From assembly GCA_964246745.1 (NCBI GenBank), contig CAXTRK010000013.1, positions 1-64,000 of the forward strand: a DNA stretch of 64,000 nt, in the 5' to 3' direction. The notes beneath the pieces were generated by a model. It had not been told where the DNA came from. It was given only the letters and a program-made list of their open reading frames with translations, and ran no database searches. This document shows positions 7,979 to 16,794 of this stretch, piece after piece. A program made the translations under genes and the position numbers. This DNA comes from Lichenicoccus sp964246745 (GTDB lineage: Bacteria > Pseudomonadota > Alphaproteobacteria > Acetobacterales > Acetobacteraceae). The stretch's first letter is position 1. Each line of letters starts with the position of its first letter.

Positions 7979-9451
7979 TCAGCGTGCAAGTTCAAGCAGT
8001 TGGTTGATGTCGATATGCGTTTCGAGATGGGTTGCGAGCGCATCCAGGGCGTTCTCGACGGACTGGGCGTGATCGCGGGGAGGCGAGGCGAATTTGATCC
8101 CCCGAAGCAGCGCCCGACGCGCGTCATCCGAATGCAGCAGGCCGTGCACGTAGGTGCCCATGACACGGCCATCATCGGAGATGGCGCCGTCATCTCGGCC
8201 GACGGACCCGGCGTCTTGCAGCCGCAGCATCGGCCGCAGCGTCGCGGGACCGGTGGTGACGCCCATATGCATCTCGTAGCCCTCCACTTTTGCACCCCCT
8301 TCGGCGAGCATGCCGCCCACCAGCGCCAGGCGCTTGCGCGGAGCCAGCACGGTCTCGATGTCAAGCAGCCCCAATCCCGCCACCTCGCGCGGCGGTCCTT
8401 CCAACCCGAGCGGATCGTCAATGCGGCGGCCCAGCATCTGGTAGCCGCCGCAGAGCCCAAGCACGTGGCCGCCGCGGCGGACATGCGCGCGCAGGTCGAT
8501 ATCCCACCCTTCTGAACGCAGGGCGTCGAGGTCCGCGATCGTCGTCTTCGACCCGGGCAGGATCACCATGGCGCATACCGGCATTGCCCGTCCAGACGGA
8601 ACGATATCGAGACTGATTCCCGGTTCCGAAGAAAACGGATCCAGATCATCGAAATTGGCGATCCCCGGCAGCCTCAGGACCGCGATGTGCAGGACTCCCG
8701 CCATCTCGCGCGGTGCGGCGGAGAGATCGGCGGCGTCCTCCGACGGGAGCGCGCGCACGGCGTCAAGGAACGGCACCAGACCGAGCGGCTGCCAGCCGGT
8801 ATGCCGCGCAATGGTGCGCATGCCTGCCTCGAACAGCGAAGCATCGCCGCGCATCCGGTTCACGATGAAGCCCTTGATCAGGGCCGCGTCCTCAGGCGCG
8901 AGCACGGTCTGGGTGCCGACCAGGCTCGCGATCACGCCGCCACGATCGATATCGCCGAGCAGCACCACGCGGGTGCCGGTGGCGCGGGCGAAGCCCATGT
9001 TGGCAATGTCGCCCGCGCGGAGATTGGTCTCGGACGCGCTGCCCGCGCCCTCGACCAGGACGATATCGGCCTCGGCGCGCAGCACGCCGAAGCTTTCAAG
9101 CACCGGCGCCAGCAGCGAGGGCTTGATCTGCTGGTAGGCGCGGGCGTGATAGGTGCCGCGTACGGCGCCGTGCACGACGAGTTGCGCGCCGACCTCGCTC
9201 TGCGGCTTGAGCAGCACCGGGTTCATATGCAGGCTGGGCGCCACGCCGCAGGCGCGCGCCTGCAGCGCCTGCGCCCGCCCGATTTCGCCGCCTTCCCGGG
9301 TGACCGCGGCATTGTTCGACATGTTCTGCGGCTTGAACGGACGCACCCGGAGGCCGCGCCGCGTGAGCGCGCGCGCGAGCCCGGCCACGATCACCGACTT
9401 GCCGACAGACGAGCCGGTGCCCTGTATCATCAAGGCGCGTGCCGGCCGCAT
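7979..9451 (-). CDS. cobQ: adenosylcobyric acid synthase (glutamine-hydrolysing)
   Basis: A 490-aa amidotransferase that amidates carboxyl groups b, d, e and g of adenosylcobyrinic a,c-diamide using glutamine and ATP. The N-terminal synthetase domain shows the P-loop MIQGTGSSVGKS and the conserved RPFKPQNMSNNA. VEGAGSASETNLR and the second nucleotide-contact block GDIDRGGVIASL follow. The C-terminal class I-like glutaminase has the catalytic Cys in VLGLCGGYQMLG and His in GTYVHGLLHSD. Its ATG overlaps the cobO stop as TGATG, so the pair is translationally coupled. Length is standard. Confidence 0.97.
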   Translation of the reverse strand: MRPARALMIQGTGSSVGKSVIVAGLARALTRRGLRVRPFKPQNMSNNAAVTREGGEIGRAQALQARACGVAPSLHMNPVLLKPQSEVGAQLVVHGAVRGTYHARAYQQIKPSLLAPVLESFGVLRAEADIVLVEGAGSASETNLRAGDIANMGFARATGTRVVLLGDIDRGGVIASLVGTQTVLAPEDAALIKGFIVNRMRGDASLFEAGMRTIARHTGWQPLGLVPFLDAVRALPSEDAADLSAAPREMAGVLHIAVLRLPGIANFDDLDPFSSEPGISLDIVPSGRAMPVCAMVILPGSKTTIADLDALRSEGWDIDLRAHVRRGGHVLGLCGGYQMLGRRIDDPLGLEGPPREVAGLGLLDIETVLAPRKRLALVGGMLAEGGAKVEGYEMHMGVTTGPATLRPMLRLQDAGSVGRDDGAISDDGRVMGTYVHGLLHSDDARRALLRGIKFASPPRDHAQSVENALDALATHLETHIDINQLLELAR

Positions 9452-10020
9452 CAGAACTCGATGCCTTCCTGCGCCCTGACTCCGGCGGCGAAATGATGCT
9501 TGACCGCGCCCATTTCGGTGACCAGGTCGGCGGCCTCGATCAGCTCCGGCTTGGCGTTGCGCCCGGTGGCCACGACATGCATCAAGGGCGGCCGCGCGGC
9601 GAGCGCCTCCAGCACCTCGCCTGTGCTCAGATAGCCATAGCGCAGCGCGATGTTCAGCTCATCGAGCACCAGCAGCGCGAGATCGGGCCGCGTCAGCAGC
9701 CGGCGCGCGGTCTCCCAGGCGCGCGCGCAAGCGGCGACGTCGCGGGCGCGATCCTGCGTCTCCCAGGTGAAGCCCTCGCCCATGGTGTGCCATTCGACCT
9801 GCGGCCCGAAACCCTCCAGCACGGCCCGCTCGCCGGTCTGCCAGGCGCCTTTGACGAACTGCACCATGGCGGTGTTGCGGCCGCGCCCGATCATGCGCAG
9901 CATGAGCCCCAGAGCCGCCGTCGACTTGCCCTTTCCGGGACCGGTATGGACGATCAGCAGGCCCTTTTCGATGGTCTTGCCCGCAACCTCCCGATCCTGC
10001 ACGGATTTGCGCTTTTGCAT
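9451..10020 (-). CDS. cobO: cob(I)yrinic acid a,c-diamide adenosyltransferase
   Basis: Transfers the adenosyl group from ATP to cob(I)yrinic acid a,c-diamide. The nucleotide-binding loop is LLIVHTGPGKGKSTAALG near the N-terminus, followed by LLVLDELNIALRYGYL, both hallmarks of the CobO/BtuR family. ATG 10020 gives 189 aa. However, ten in-frame codons upstream read SDAERHRARM-like sequence after a CTG at 10050, matching the N-terminus I expect for this family. That CTG overlaps the cobU stop as CTGA, so the true start may be CTG (199 aa). There is no ATG, GTG or TTG in that interval. Confidence 0.95.
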   Translation of the reverse strand: MQKRKSVQDREVAGKTIEKGLLIVHTGPGKGKSTAALGLMLRMIGRGRNTAMVQFVKGAWQTGERAVLEGFGPQVEWHTMGEGFTWETQDRARDVAACARAWETARRLLTRPDLALLVLDELNIALRYGYLSTGEVLEALAARPPLMHVVATGRNAKPELIEAADLVTEMGAVKHHFAAGVRAQEGIEF

Positions 10021-10046
10021 GCGCGCGCGGTGGCGTTCGGCGTCGC

Positions 10047-10583
10047 TCAGAGCCGCGGGTCCTGCTTGAGGATCAGCGGCAGCCCGGCCGCGACCAGCAC
10101 GACATGATCGGCGCGCGCGGCGAGGCGCTGATGCAGCGATCCGGCCTCATCGCGGAACCGGCGTGCGAGCGCATTCTCCGGCACGATGCCGAGGCCGACT
10201 TCGTTCGAGACCAGCACGCTTGCTGCCGGCCTGCGGTCCAGCGCCTGTTCCAGCGAGCGCACAGCGTCGTCGATGGCATGGCCGCCCAGGAGCAGGTTGC
10301 TGAGCCACAGCGTCAGGCAGTCGACCAGCACCGGCGCCGCGCCCGCGTCATCAAGCGCGCCCGACAAGTCGATCGGCGCTTCGAGGGTGCGCCAGTGGCC
10401 GTCGCGCCGCGCCCGATGCTCTGCGATGCGGGCGCGCATCTCGTCGTCGTGCGCAGCCGCGGTCGCGACGTAGCACCATGGCGGCGTGTGGGCCGCGATC
10501 AGCGCCTCGGCGTGACGGCTCTTGCCGGAGCGCGCTCCGCCAAAGACGACGGCAAGCCACGGGCAGGGTGCTTTGACGCTCAT
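10047..10583 (-). CDS. cobU: adenosylcobinamide kinase / guanylyltransferase
   Basis: Bifunctional enzyme (CobU, called CobP in the aerobic nomenclature) that phosphorylates adenosylcobinamide and activates it to the GDP form. The P-loop VVFGGARSGKSRHAEAL is at the N-terminus, followed by YVATAAAHDDEMRARI and the conserved HRARRDGHWRTLEAP. LVDCLTLWLSNLLL and VSNEVGLGIVPENALARRFRD complete the family signature. ATG 10583 gives 178 aa, the usual length; an in-frame ATG at 10622 is possible but less likely. It is first in the leftward cobU-cobO-cobQ run and divergent from the DUF1636 gene. I see no B12-riboswitch-like sequence in the short divergent gap. Confidence 0.95.
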   Translation of the reverse strand: MSVKAPCPWLAVVFGGARSGKSRHAEALIAAHTPPWCYVATAAAHDDEMRARIAEHRARRDGHWRTLEAPIDLSGALDDAGAAPVLVDCLTLWLSNLLLGGHAIDDAVRSLEQALDRRPAASVLVSNEVGLGIVPENALARRFRDEAGSLHQRLAARADHVVLVAAGLPLILKQDPRL

Positions 10584-10627
10584 CGCGGTCAGGGCATAGT
10601 CTGCGTTGCCGTTCAAATCCATCCCCG

Positions 10628-11035
10628 ATGCTGATGAGCACGATGACCGCTTCAGGCGCCCTGTTGCATGTCTGCACCACCTGCCGCGCCGGCCAGGAGC
10701 CAGCCTCCCAGGAGCCCGCGTCGGGGTGTGCTGTGCCGGGCGCCGCGCTGCACGCCCGGCTTGCGGCGTTGCTGGCTCTGCGTCCGAACGCGCTCGTCAC
10801 GCTGCGCGAGGCGAAGTGCCTGTCGAACTGCGATCGCGGCTGCTCCGCGGCCATCGCCAGTCCCGGCAAGTGGAGCTATCTCCTTGGCGGCCTTGGCGCC
10901 GACCAGGCCGAGGACCTGCTGGAGTACGCGGCGATCTACGCGGCCTCCAGCAACGGCGTGGTGATGCCGTCCCGGCGTCCGATGTCTCTGCGCGACGTCG
11001 TGCATGGCCGGATACCGCCGTCCGCTTTAGGATGA
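10628..11035 (+). CDS. DUF1636 family cysteine-rich protein
   Basis: A protein of about 135 aa with a short CTTC motif near residue 16 and a second cluster CLSNCDRGC near residue 64. The spacing is typical of DUF1636, which resembles thioredoxin-like 2Fe-2S proteins. The family often sits beside cobW or cobalt-related genes, as here, but its biochemical role is not established. Metal or cluster binding is an inference from the cysteines. Starts at 10628, 10634 and 10643 are all in frame and none has a clear ribosome site. Its TGA overlaps an upstream in-frame ATG of cobW (ATGA), so the two are one translational unit. Confidence 0.8.
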   Translation: MLMSTMTASGALLHVCTTCRAGQEPASQEPASGCAVPGAALHARLAALLALRPNALVTLREAKCLSNCDRGCSAAIASPGKWSYLLGGLGADQAEDLLEYAAIYAASSNGVVMPSRRPMSLRDVVHGRIPPSALG

Positions 11036-11040
11036 TCCAT

Positions 11041-12084
11041 ATGCGTCGAGTCCCTGCCACCATCATCACCGGCTTTCTCGGCGCCGGGAAGACCACGCTG
11101 TTGCGCCATGTGCTGGAGCGGGCCGGCGGCCGACGGATCGCGGTCATCGTCAACGAGTTCGGAGCACTCGGAATCGACGGCGAGACGCTGCGCGGCTGCG
11201 GCATCGAATCCTGCTCCGACGACGACATCATCGAGCTCGCCAATGGCTGCCTGTGCTGCACCGTGGCGGACGAGTTCCTGCCCACCATGGAAAAGCTGCT
11301 CGACCGCGCGCAGCCGCCCGAGCATGTGGTGATCGAGACCTCCGGGCTGGCCTTGCCCAAGCCGCTGCTGCGCGCCTTCAACTGGCCCACCATACGCACG
11401 CGGATGACGGTGGACGGGGTGGTGACGGTGGTCGACACGCCGGCGGTCGCGGCCGGACGCTTCGCCGACGACCCGGAGGCGGTGGCCGCGGCGCGCGCCG
11501 CCGACCCGTCGCTCGATCACGACAATCCGCTCGCCGAGGTGTTCGAGGACCAGTTGCTTTGCGCCGACCTCGTGGTGCTGAACAAGACTGACCTGCTGGC
11601 GGAGTCCGCCTGCGGCGAGGTCGAGCGCGATCTCGCCGCCCGCCTGCCGCGCGCGGTGAAAATCCTGCGCGCCGCCGAAGGCCGTGTAGCCCCTGGCGTG
11701 CTGCTCGGACTGGCGAGCGCCTCCGAGGACGATCTCGATTCGCGTCCGTCGCATCACGACGGCGACGCCGATCACGAGCACGATGATTTCGAGAGCTTTG
11801 TTATCGAACTCGACGAAGTCGCCTTTCCTGAGACGCTGCTCGAAGCACTCGCCACGGTTGCCGCGGAGCACGACATCCTGCGCATCAAGGGGTTTGCCGC
11901 GGTCGCGGGCCGGCCGATGCGGCTCGCCGTGCAGGGCGTGGGCACGCGCCTGCGCCAGCAGTTCGACCGAGCGTGGGGCGACGCCGAGCCGCGTCGCGGC
12001 CAGCTCGTGGTCATCGGCCGGCGTGGACTCGACCGCGCCGCCATTGCGCAAGCCGTCGCCCGCCTCAGCCTGCAGCCGGCCTGA
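11041..12084 (+). CDS. cobW: CobW-type GTP-binding metallochaperone
   Basis: A 347-aa G3E-family P-loop GTPase. Its place in cob operons suggests delivery of cobalt to the CobNST chelatase. Visible motifs are ITGFLGAGKTTLLRH (Walker A), VNEFGALGIDGE, the metal-binding ANGCLCCTV, IETSGLALPKPLL, and the guanine-specificity NKTDLL. A CobW C-terminal domain follows after a His/Asp-rich loop, SHHDGDADHEHDD, that probably binds metal. ATG 11041 has AGGA 8-9 bases upstream. ATG 11032, overlapping the previous stop, is an alternative. cobN begins 7 bases after the stop. Confidence 0.95.
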   Translation: MRRVPATIITGFLGAGKTTLLRHVLERAGGRRIAVIVNEFGALGIDGETLRGCGIESCSDDDIIELANGCLCCTVADEFLPTMEKLLDRAQPPEHVVIETSGLALPKPLLRAFNWPTIRTRMTVDGVVTVVDTPAVAAGRFADDPEAVAAARAADPSLDHDNPLAEVFEDQLLCADLVVLNKTDLLAESACGEVERDLAARLPRAVKILRAAEGRVAPGVLLGLASASEDDLDSRPSHHDGDADHEHDDFESFVIELDEVAFPETLLEALATVAAEHDILRIKGFAAVAGRPMRLAVQGVGTRLRQQFDRAWGDAEPRRGQLVVIGRRGLDRAAIAQAVARLSLQPA

Positions 12085-12091
12085 ACCGCGC

Positions 12092-15000
12092 GTGCATCTG
12101 CTGGTCCGCGAGACACGGACGCTCGATGAGGCAAGCTCCGCCGTCGACCCCGGCCTGTCGCCCGCGGACCTTGTGTTCCTGTCTTTCTCCGACAGCGACC
12201 TCGGCGCCTGGGCGGCCGCATGGCAAGCCGCCGACATGCCCACCTTGCGCCTGGCCAACCTCGCCGGCCTGCGTCACCCGTTATCGGTCGATCTGCTGGT
12301 CGAGCAGGTGATTGCCGCCGCACGCTGCGTGGTGATCCGGCTCCTGGGCGGTCTTGAGTACTGGCGCTATGGGGTGGAGGAGACCGCCGCACTCTGCCGA
12401 AGCCGCGGCATCGCCCTTGTCGTGGTGCCGGGGGATGGCCCCGACGATCCGCGGCTTGCCGGGTTCTCGACCGTGGCGCCCACGCTGCGCGCCCGGCTCG
12501 CCGGCTTGCTTCGCGAAGGCGGCACCGGCAACGCCGCGCGCGGACTCCGCCTGGCCGCTCACCTGGCGGGACTCGGCGGCGACGACGGCGCCGAGCCCGA
12601 GCCGCTCGCCGCGGCCGGCGAGTGCGTGCTTCCCGGCCTGGAACACGCGAGCGGTCCTCTCGCCGTGATCGTGTTCTACCGCTCGCATCTGCTTTGCGGC
12701 GACACCGAGCCGATCACGGCGCTCGCCGCGGCCCTTCGCGCGCGCGGCATGAGGGTGCGCGCGATCTACGCCAGCAGCCTCAAGCAGCCGGAGGCGGCGG
12801 CCTATGTCGAAGCACGCCTGCGCGCGTGGGATGCGGCCGTCGTGCTGTCGGCCACCGGTTTTTCCGCCCGCCGCGACGATGCCGGCGGCTCGCCCTTGGA
12901 TCGGGCAGGGGTGCCGGTGCTGCAACTGGTGCTGGCGGTTGGCGGCAAAGCGGCGTGGGCGGAAAGCACGCGCGGCCTGTCGCAGACCGATCTTGCCATG
13001 CAGGTGGTGCTGCCGGAGCTTGACGGCAGGCTGCTTGCCACCGCAGTTTCCTTCAAGGCGGCCGAGCAGCCGGTGGGCGCGCTGGAGTTCGCCCGCACCC
13101 TGAACCGTGCCGATGCCGCGCTGATCGCCCTTGCCGCGGACCGCGCCGCCGGCTGGGCGCGTCTGGCTGGCGCGGCACCGGCGGACCGGCGTGTGGGCGT
13201 CATCCTGTCCGATTATCCAGGGTTGGGAGGACAGGTCGCGCACGCGGTCGGGCTGGACGGTTTCGCCAGTCTGCGCGCGATCCTCTCCCGGCTTCGCGAT
13301 GCTGGCTACGCGGCGCCCCCGCCGCCCGACGCACTGGACCGCGCGCTCTGTCACGACCCGCCCGCGCCATTCCTCTCGCTCGCGCGGTATGCGGCGCTGC
13401 GCTCGACGTTGCCTGACGCTCTCAACCGGGCGCTTCGCGCGGCGTGGGGCGATCCCGCCAGCGATCCAGCGGTGCAAGACGGCGCTTTTCGGCTGCGCTA
13501 TCTGCGTCTCGGCACCGTCGTCGTTGCCGTGCAGCCGGATCGCGGCAGCCGCTCCGACCGCAGAGGCGGCTACCACGATGCCGACACGCCGCCGCGTCAT
13601 CTGTTCGTCGCCTTTTATCTCTGGCTGCGTCTCGAAGCGGCGCTCGACGCGGTCGTCCATCTCGGCACGCACGGTTCGCTGGAATGGCTGCCGGGCAAGG
13701 CGGCCGCGGTCTCGCCGGAATGCTGGCCGGCGGCGCTGCTGCGCGGCATGCCGGTGATCTACCCGTTCATCGTCAACAATCCCGGTGAGGCGGCGGTGGC
13801 CAAACGCAGGCTCGGCGCGGTCGCCATCGGCCATCTCACGCCGCCGATGCGCGCGGCGGGCGGCGTGGCCGGCGACCTCGACCGCCTGATCGACGACTAC
13901 GCCGCGGCCGACGGACTTGACCGCCGGCGTGGCGCGATGCTGCGTCAGGACATTCTCGCGAAAGCCGCGGATCTCGGTCTGCTCGCCGAGAGCGGCGCCG
14001 ACGTCGCGGCGAACGAGGACGAAGCACTAGCCCGGCTTGATGCCTGGTTGTGCGACGTGAAAGATCTGCAGATACGCGACGGGCTGCATGTGTTCGGCGA
14101 GCCGCCGGGCGCGGGCTGCGATCTCGCCGACGCCATCCTCAAATCGTCGCCCGATGCCGACCCCGCGTCGCTGCGCGTGGCGCTCGATCGCTGCGGCGAG
14201 GCGGAGGCGGAGGCATTGCTCGCGGCACTCGACGGCCGTTTCGTGGCGCCGGGACCTGCGGGGGCGCCCACGCGCGGACGTGTGGACGTGCTGCCGACCG
14301 GCCGCAATCTGTTCGCGATCGACCCGCGCGCGGTGCCGACCCAGGGCGCGATGGCGCTGGCCGGCCGCATGGCCGAGCGGCTGCTCGACCAGCATCGACA
14401 GGAGAGCGGCGACTGGCCGAGACGGTTGGTGATTGATCTATGGGGCAGCACCACCTTGCGCACCGGCGGCGAGGACTTGGCACTTGCCCTGATCCTGATT
14501 GGCGCGGCGCCGCTCTGGGACGAGGCCTCGGGCCGTGTGCGCGGCGTCGAGATCGTGCCGACGGCGCTGCTCGACCGGCCGCGCGTGGACGTGACGCTGC
14601 GTGTCTCCGGGCTGTTCCGCGATTCGTTCCCCGACCAGATGCGGCTGTTCGACGAGGCGGTCCGCGCGATCGCCGCACGCGAGGAAAGTGCAACGCTCAA
14701 TCCGTTGTCGAACCTGACGGAGCCATCGCCTTGCCGGATCTATGGCCCTCGCCCGGGCGGCTATGGCGCGGGAGAGCTGCCGATCGGCGCAGACCGCGAT
14801 GCGCTGGGTCGCGCCTATCTCGCCGCCTCCTCGTATGCCTATGCCGGTGGCCGTGACGGGGAAGCCGATGCGGCCGGCTTTGCCGCGTGCGTGGCGGCAA
14901 GCGAGGCGTTCGTGCACCAGCAGGACCATGCCGAGACCGACCTGCTCGACAGCTCCGAGCATGCCGCGCACGAAGCCGGCTTTGCCGCCGCCGCCGCCAT

Positions 15001-15406
15001 GCTGGGTGCGGCACCGGCGCTCTATCACGCGGACAGCACTCGGCCAGGCGATCCGAGGCTGCGCCACCTACGGGCCGAGGTCGCGCGGATCGTGCGCGGC
15101 AGGCTCGCGAACCCGGCCTGGATCGCTGGCGTGAAGCGGCACGGCTACGCTGGTGCCGGCGAAGTCGCCCGCGGCGTGGGCGCGCTGCACGGATTTGCCA
15201 GCAGGCTCGGAGATCGCTTCGACACGCAATACGAGTTGGTGTTCTCCTCGTTCGTCGCCGATCCTGACAATGCGCGCTTTTTGCGCGAGGCCAATCCCGA
15301 GGCTTGGCACGCGATTGGCGCGCTGTTGCGGGACGCGCTCGACCGCGGCCTCTGGCGGCCGCGCGCCAACAGTGTGCGCATGGCGCTCGCCGACATGGCG
15401 ACCTGA
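12092..15406 (+). CDS. cobN: cobaltochelatase subunit CobN
   Basis: The large (1,104 aa) subunit of the ATP-dependent cobaltochelatase that inserts Co2+ into hydrogenobyrinic acid a,c-diamide together with CobS and CobT. The strongest family block is VHLGTHGSLEWLPGK followed by FIVNNPGEAAVAKRR; other matches are RVDVLPTGRNLFAIDP and VLRVSG-type VTLRVSGLFRDSFPDQ. The start is GTG 12092 (VHLLVRETRTLDE), since a frame extending to 11783 only shadows cobW. The length is towards the short end for CobN. CobS and CobT lie about 45 kb away at the right end of the window. Confidence 0.95.
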   Translation: MHLLVRETRTLDEASSAVDPGLSPADLVFLSFSDSDLGAWAAAWQAADMPTLRLANLAGLRHPLSVDLLVEQVIAAARCVVIRLLGGLEYWRYGVEETAALCRSRGIALVVVPGDGPDDPRLAGFSTVAPTLRARLAGLLREGGTGNAARGLRLAAHLAGLGGDDGAEPEPLAAAGECVLPGLEHASGPLAVIVFYRSHLLCGDTEPITALAAALRARGMRVRAIYASSLKQPEAAAYVEARLRAWDAAVVLSATGFSARRDDAGGSPLDRAGVPVLQLVLAVGGKAAWAESTRGLSQTDLAMQVVLPELDGRLLATAVSFKAAEQPVGALEFARTLNRADAALIALAADRAAGWARLAGAAPADRRVGVILSDYPGLGGQVAHAVGLDGFASLRAILSRLRDAGYAAPPPPDALDRALCHDPPAPFLSLARYAALRSTLPDALNRALRAAWGDPASDPAVQDGAFRLRYLRLGTVVVAVQPDRGSRSDRRGGYHDADTPPRHLFVAFYLWLRLEAALDAVVHLGTHGSLEWLPGKAAAVSPECWPAALLRGMPVIYPFIVNNPGEAAVAKRRLGAVAIGHLTPPMRAAGGVAGDLDRLIDDYAAADGLDRRRGAMLRQDILAKAADLGLLAESGADVAANEDEALARLDAWLCDVKDLQIRDGLHVFGEPPGAGCDLADAILKSSPDADPASLRVALDRCGEAEAEALLAALDGRFVAPGPAGAPTRGRVDVLPTGRNLFAIDPRAVPTQGAMALAGRMAERLLDQHRQESGDWPRRLVIDLWGSTTLRTGGEDLALALILIGAAPLWDEASGRVRGVEIVPTALLDRPRVDVTLRVSGLFRDSFPDQMRLFDEAVRAIAAREESATLNPLSNLTEPSPCRIYGPRPGGYGAGELPIGADRDALGRAYLAASSYAYAGGRDGEADAAGFAACVAASEAFVHQQDHAETDLLDSSEHAAHEAGFAAAAAMLGAAPALYHADSTRPGDPRLRHLRAEVARIVRGRLANPAWIAGVKRHGYAGAGEVARGVGALHGFASRLGDRFDTQYELVFSSFVADPDNARFLREANPEAWHAIGALLRDALDRGLWRPRANSVRMALADMAT

Positions 15407-15414
15407 CCGGTCGA

Positions 15415-16239
15415 TCAGCCGTTCGCCAACTGCAGGCCGGTCAGAAGCAGGGCGCCAAGCAGGATGACGCAGGCGATCGCGGTTCCGACGGCGAGCGCCA
15501 GCATGCGCAGCAGCGTGCCGAAGGGCCGGGTGCCATAGACGCCGCGCATATGGACAAAGAGATGGACCGGCAGCAACAGGAGCAGCAGCGGCGCGACGTC
15601 ACCGAGCAACGGCACCGGCAGCGCGGTCAGGGCAAGCGCCGCCAGGCAGAACGACAGCGAATGCAGCGAGAAGATCACGTGATCGAACATCGCCACACGC
15701 CTGTCGGCGACGAAGATCAGGCCGAGCAGAAGCGTCGAGACCGGCAGCAGCATGAAGGCGAAACGCTCCGACCACGCCTTGAGTATGGCCAGGAACCCGG
15801 ACGGGTCGGCGGCGACGCGCATGATCCGGCCTTGCAGCCAGTCGCTGAGACGGCCGGTGATATGCGCCGAGCGCAGCGCCCGCTCCACACCGGAGGGATT
15901 GAGATGCACCACGCCCGCGTCCGGTGCCGACATGCTGAACACCGCGTTGGTGCTGAAGAACACCAGCAGCATGATCAGGAACAGGCGCAGCGGCGGAATC
16001 TGGCTGGCGCGCCGTCCGGCAAGGTAGTCGAGCGTCAGGCGCGCCGGATGCAGGGCGAGCCCGCGGAGCGTACGCCACAGGCGGCTGTCGGCGTGGGTGA
16101 GAAGCTCGACCGTCTCGATGCCGACATGCCGCAGCGACCGGCCATGCGCCTCAACGCGTTGTCCGCATTGATAGCACCAGTTGCCAGCCAGTACGGTCCC
16201 GCAATTGAGACAGCACTCCGGGCGTTGGCCGTCCATCAT
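15415..16239 (-). CDS. DUF3667-type zinc-ribbon membrane protein
   Basis: A 274-aa protein with a cytoplasmic zinc ribbon at the N-terminus (CCLNCG at about residues 9-14, CYQCGQ about 10 residues later). A family-typical TLRGLALHPARLTLDYLAGRR segment precedes PPLRLFLIMLLVFF. About five transmembrane helices follow to the C-terminus. The layout matches DUF3667, whose function is unknown. It is the last gene of a leftward set with the 181-aa protein (9-base gap), the SPFH protein and the M48 protease. Its 3' end converges on cobN with only 8 bases between stops. Start is ATG 16239 or 16236. Confidence 0.75.
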   Translation of the reverse strand: MMDGQRPECCLNCGTVLAGNWCYQCGQRVEAHGRSLRHVGIETVELLTHADSRLWRTLRGLALHPARLTLDYLAGRRASQIPPLRLFLIMLLVFFSTNAVFSMSAPDAGVVHLNPSGVERALRSAHITGRLSDWLQGRIMRVAADPSGFLAILKAWSERFAFMLLPVSTLLLGLIFVADRRVAMFDHVIFSLHSLSFCLAALALTALPVPLLGDVAPLLLLLLPVHLFVHMRGVYGTRPFGTLLRMLALAVGTAIACVILLGALLLTGLQLANG

Positions 16240-16248
16240 GGCGCCTTC

Positions 16249-16794
16249 CTATCGCATCAGCAGTTCGCCTCGCGCCTGAAGCGCTGTCCTGACGGCCTCG
16301 AGCGAAGCGCGTAGGTCATGCGCGCGTTCAATCATCCACGCGCCAGAGGCGCTCGCCAGCAGCTCGCGCAGGAACTCGGCATGTCCCGCCATCGCTTCGT
16401 CCGCCTCCGCGAGACGGCGCAAGGTGGCGGCCTCGCTGCGGAAACGTTGCGTCATACGGTCGCCCTCGGGCGCGGGCAGGCTGCGTATCTGTCCCTCCAG
16501 CCCGCCCAGCTCGCGTCCGATCGCCTCAAGCGTCTGCGCGCCACGCAGAGCGGCGGCATCAGGACGCGGATGCTCGCGCGAGGGCGGCGGCAGGCGTTCC
16601 AGGCGCCAGAGCGCTTCAGCCGCCTCGACGCTGGCGCGCGCGGCGGCGAGAATGTCCGAGACGCGGGCGCGTACCAGCAGGTCGTCGGCGCGGAGCTGGT
16701 TCTCCAGACGATAGAAATTGTAGCCCCAGCCATGAAACAAGGTGATCGCCAGTTGCGACAGCCTGCCGGTCTCGTAGAAGGGCGTTCCCGGCAT
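16249..16794 (-). CDS. hypothetical protein, 181 aa, coupled to SPFH gene
   Basis: I do not recognise this protein. The N-terminus FYETGRLSQLAITLFHGWG is followed by YNFYRLENQLRADDLLVR and then long Ala/Glu/Arg/Leu-rich helices, with a proline-rich linker near residue 70. It has no signal peptide or clear membrane segment. The composition suggests a helical bundle or coiled-coil partner protein. Its ATG overlaps the stop of the SPFH gene as TGATG, so the two are almost certainly made together in fixed proportion. An adaptor or regulator of the SPFH assembly is an inference from position only. Confidence 0.65.
   Translation of the reverse strand: MPGTPFYETGRLSQLAITLFHGWGYNFYRLENQLRADDLLVRARVSDILAAARASVEAAEALWRLERLPPPSREHPRPDAAALRGAQTLEAIGRELGGLEGQIRSLPAPEGDRMTQRFRSEAATLRRLAEADEAMAGHAEFLRELLASASGAWMIERAHDLRASLEAVRTALQARGELLMR

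Noticed and set aside
7939..8484. A 727-codon version of the membrane-protein gene starting inside cobQ
   Set aside because: The first 180 residues are a Trp/Arg/Cys-rich shadow of cobQ; membrane-protein character begins only after 7938.
10584..10633. A cobalamin riboswitch between divergent cobU and DUF1636
   Set aside because: The gap is about 45 bases, too short for the element, and no B12-box-like sequence is visible there.
11783..12091. An N-terminal extension of cobN inside cobW
   Set aside because: That part is an out-of-frame shadow of the CobW C-terminal domain; CobN homology starts at GTG 12092.
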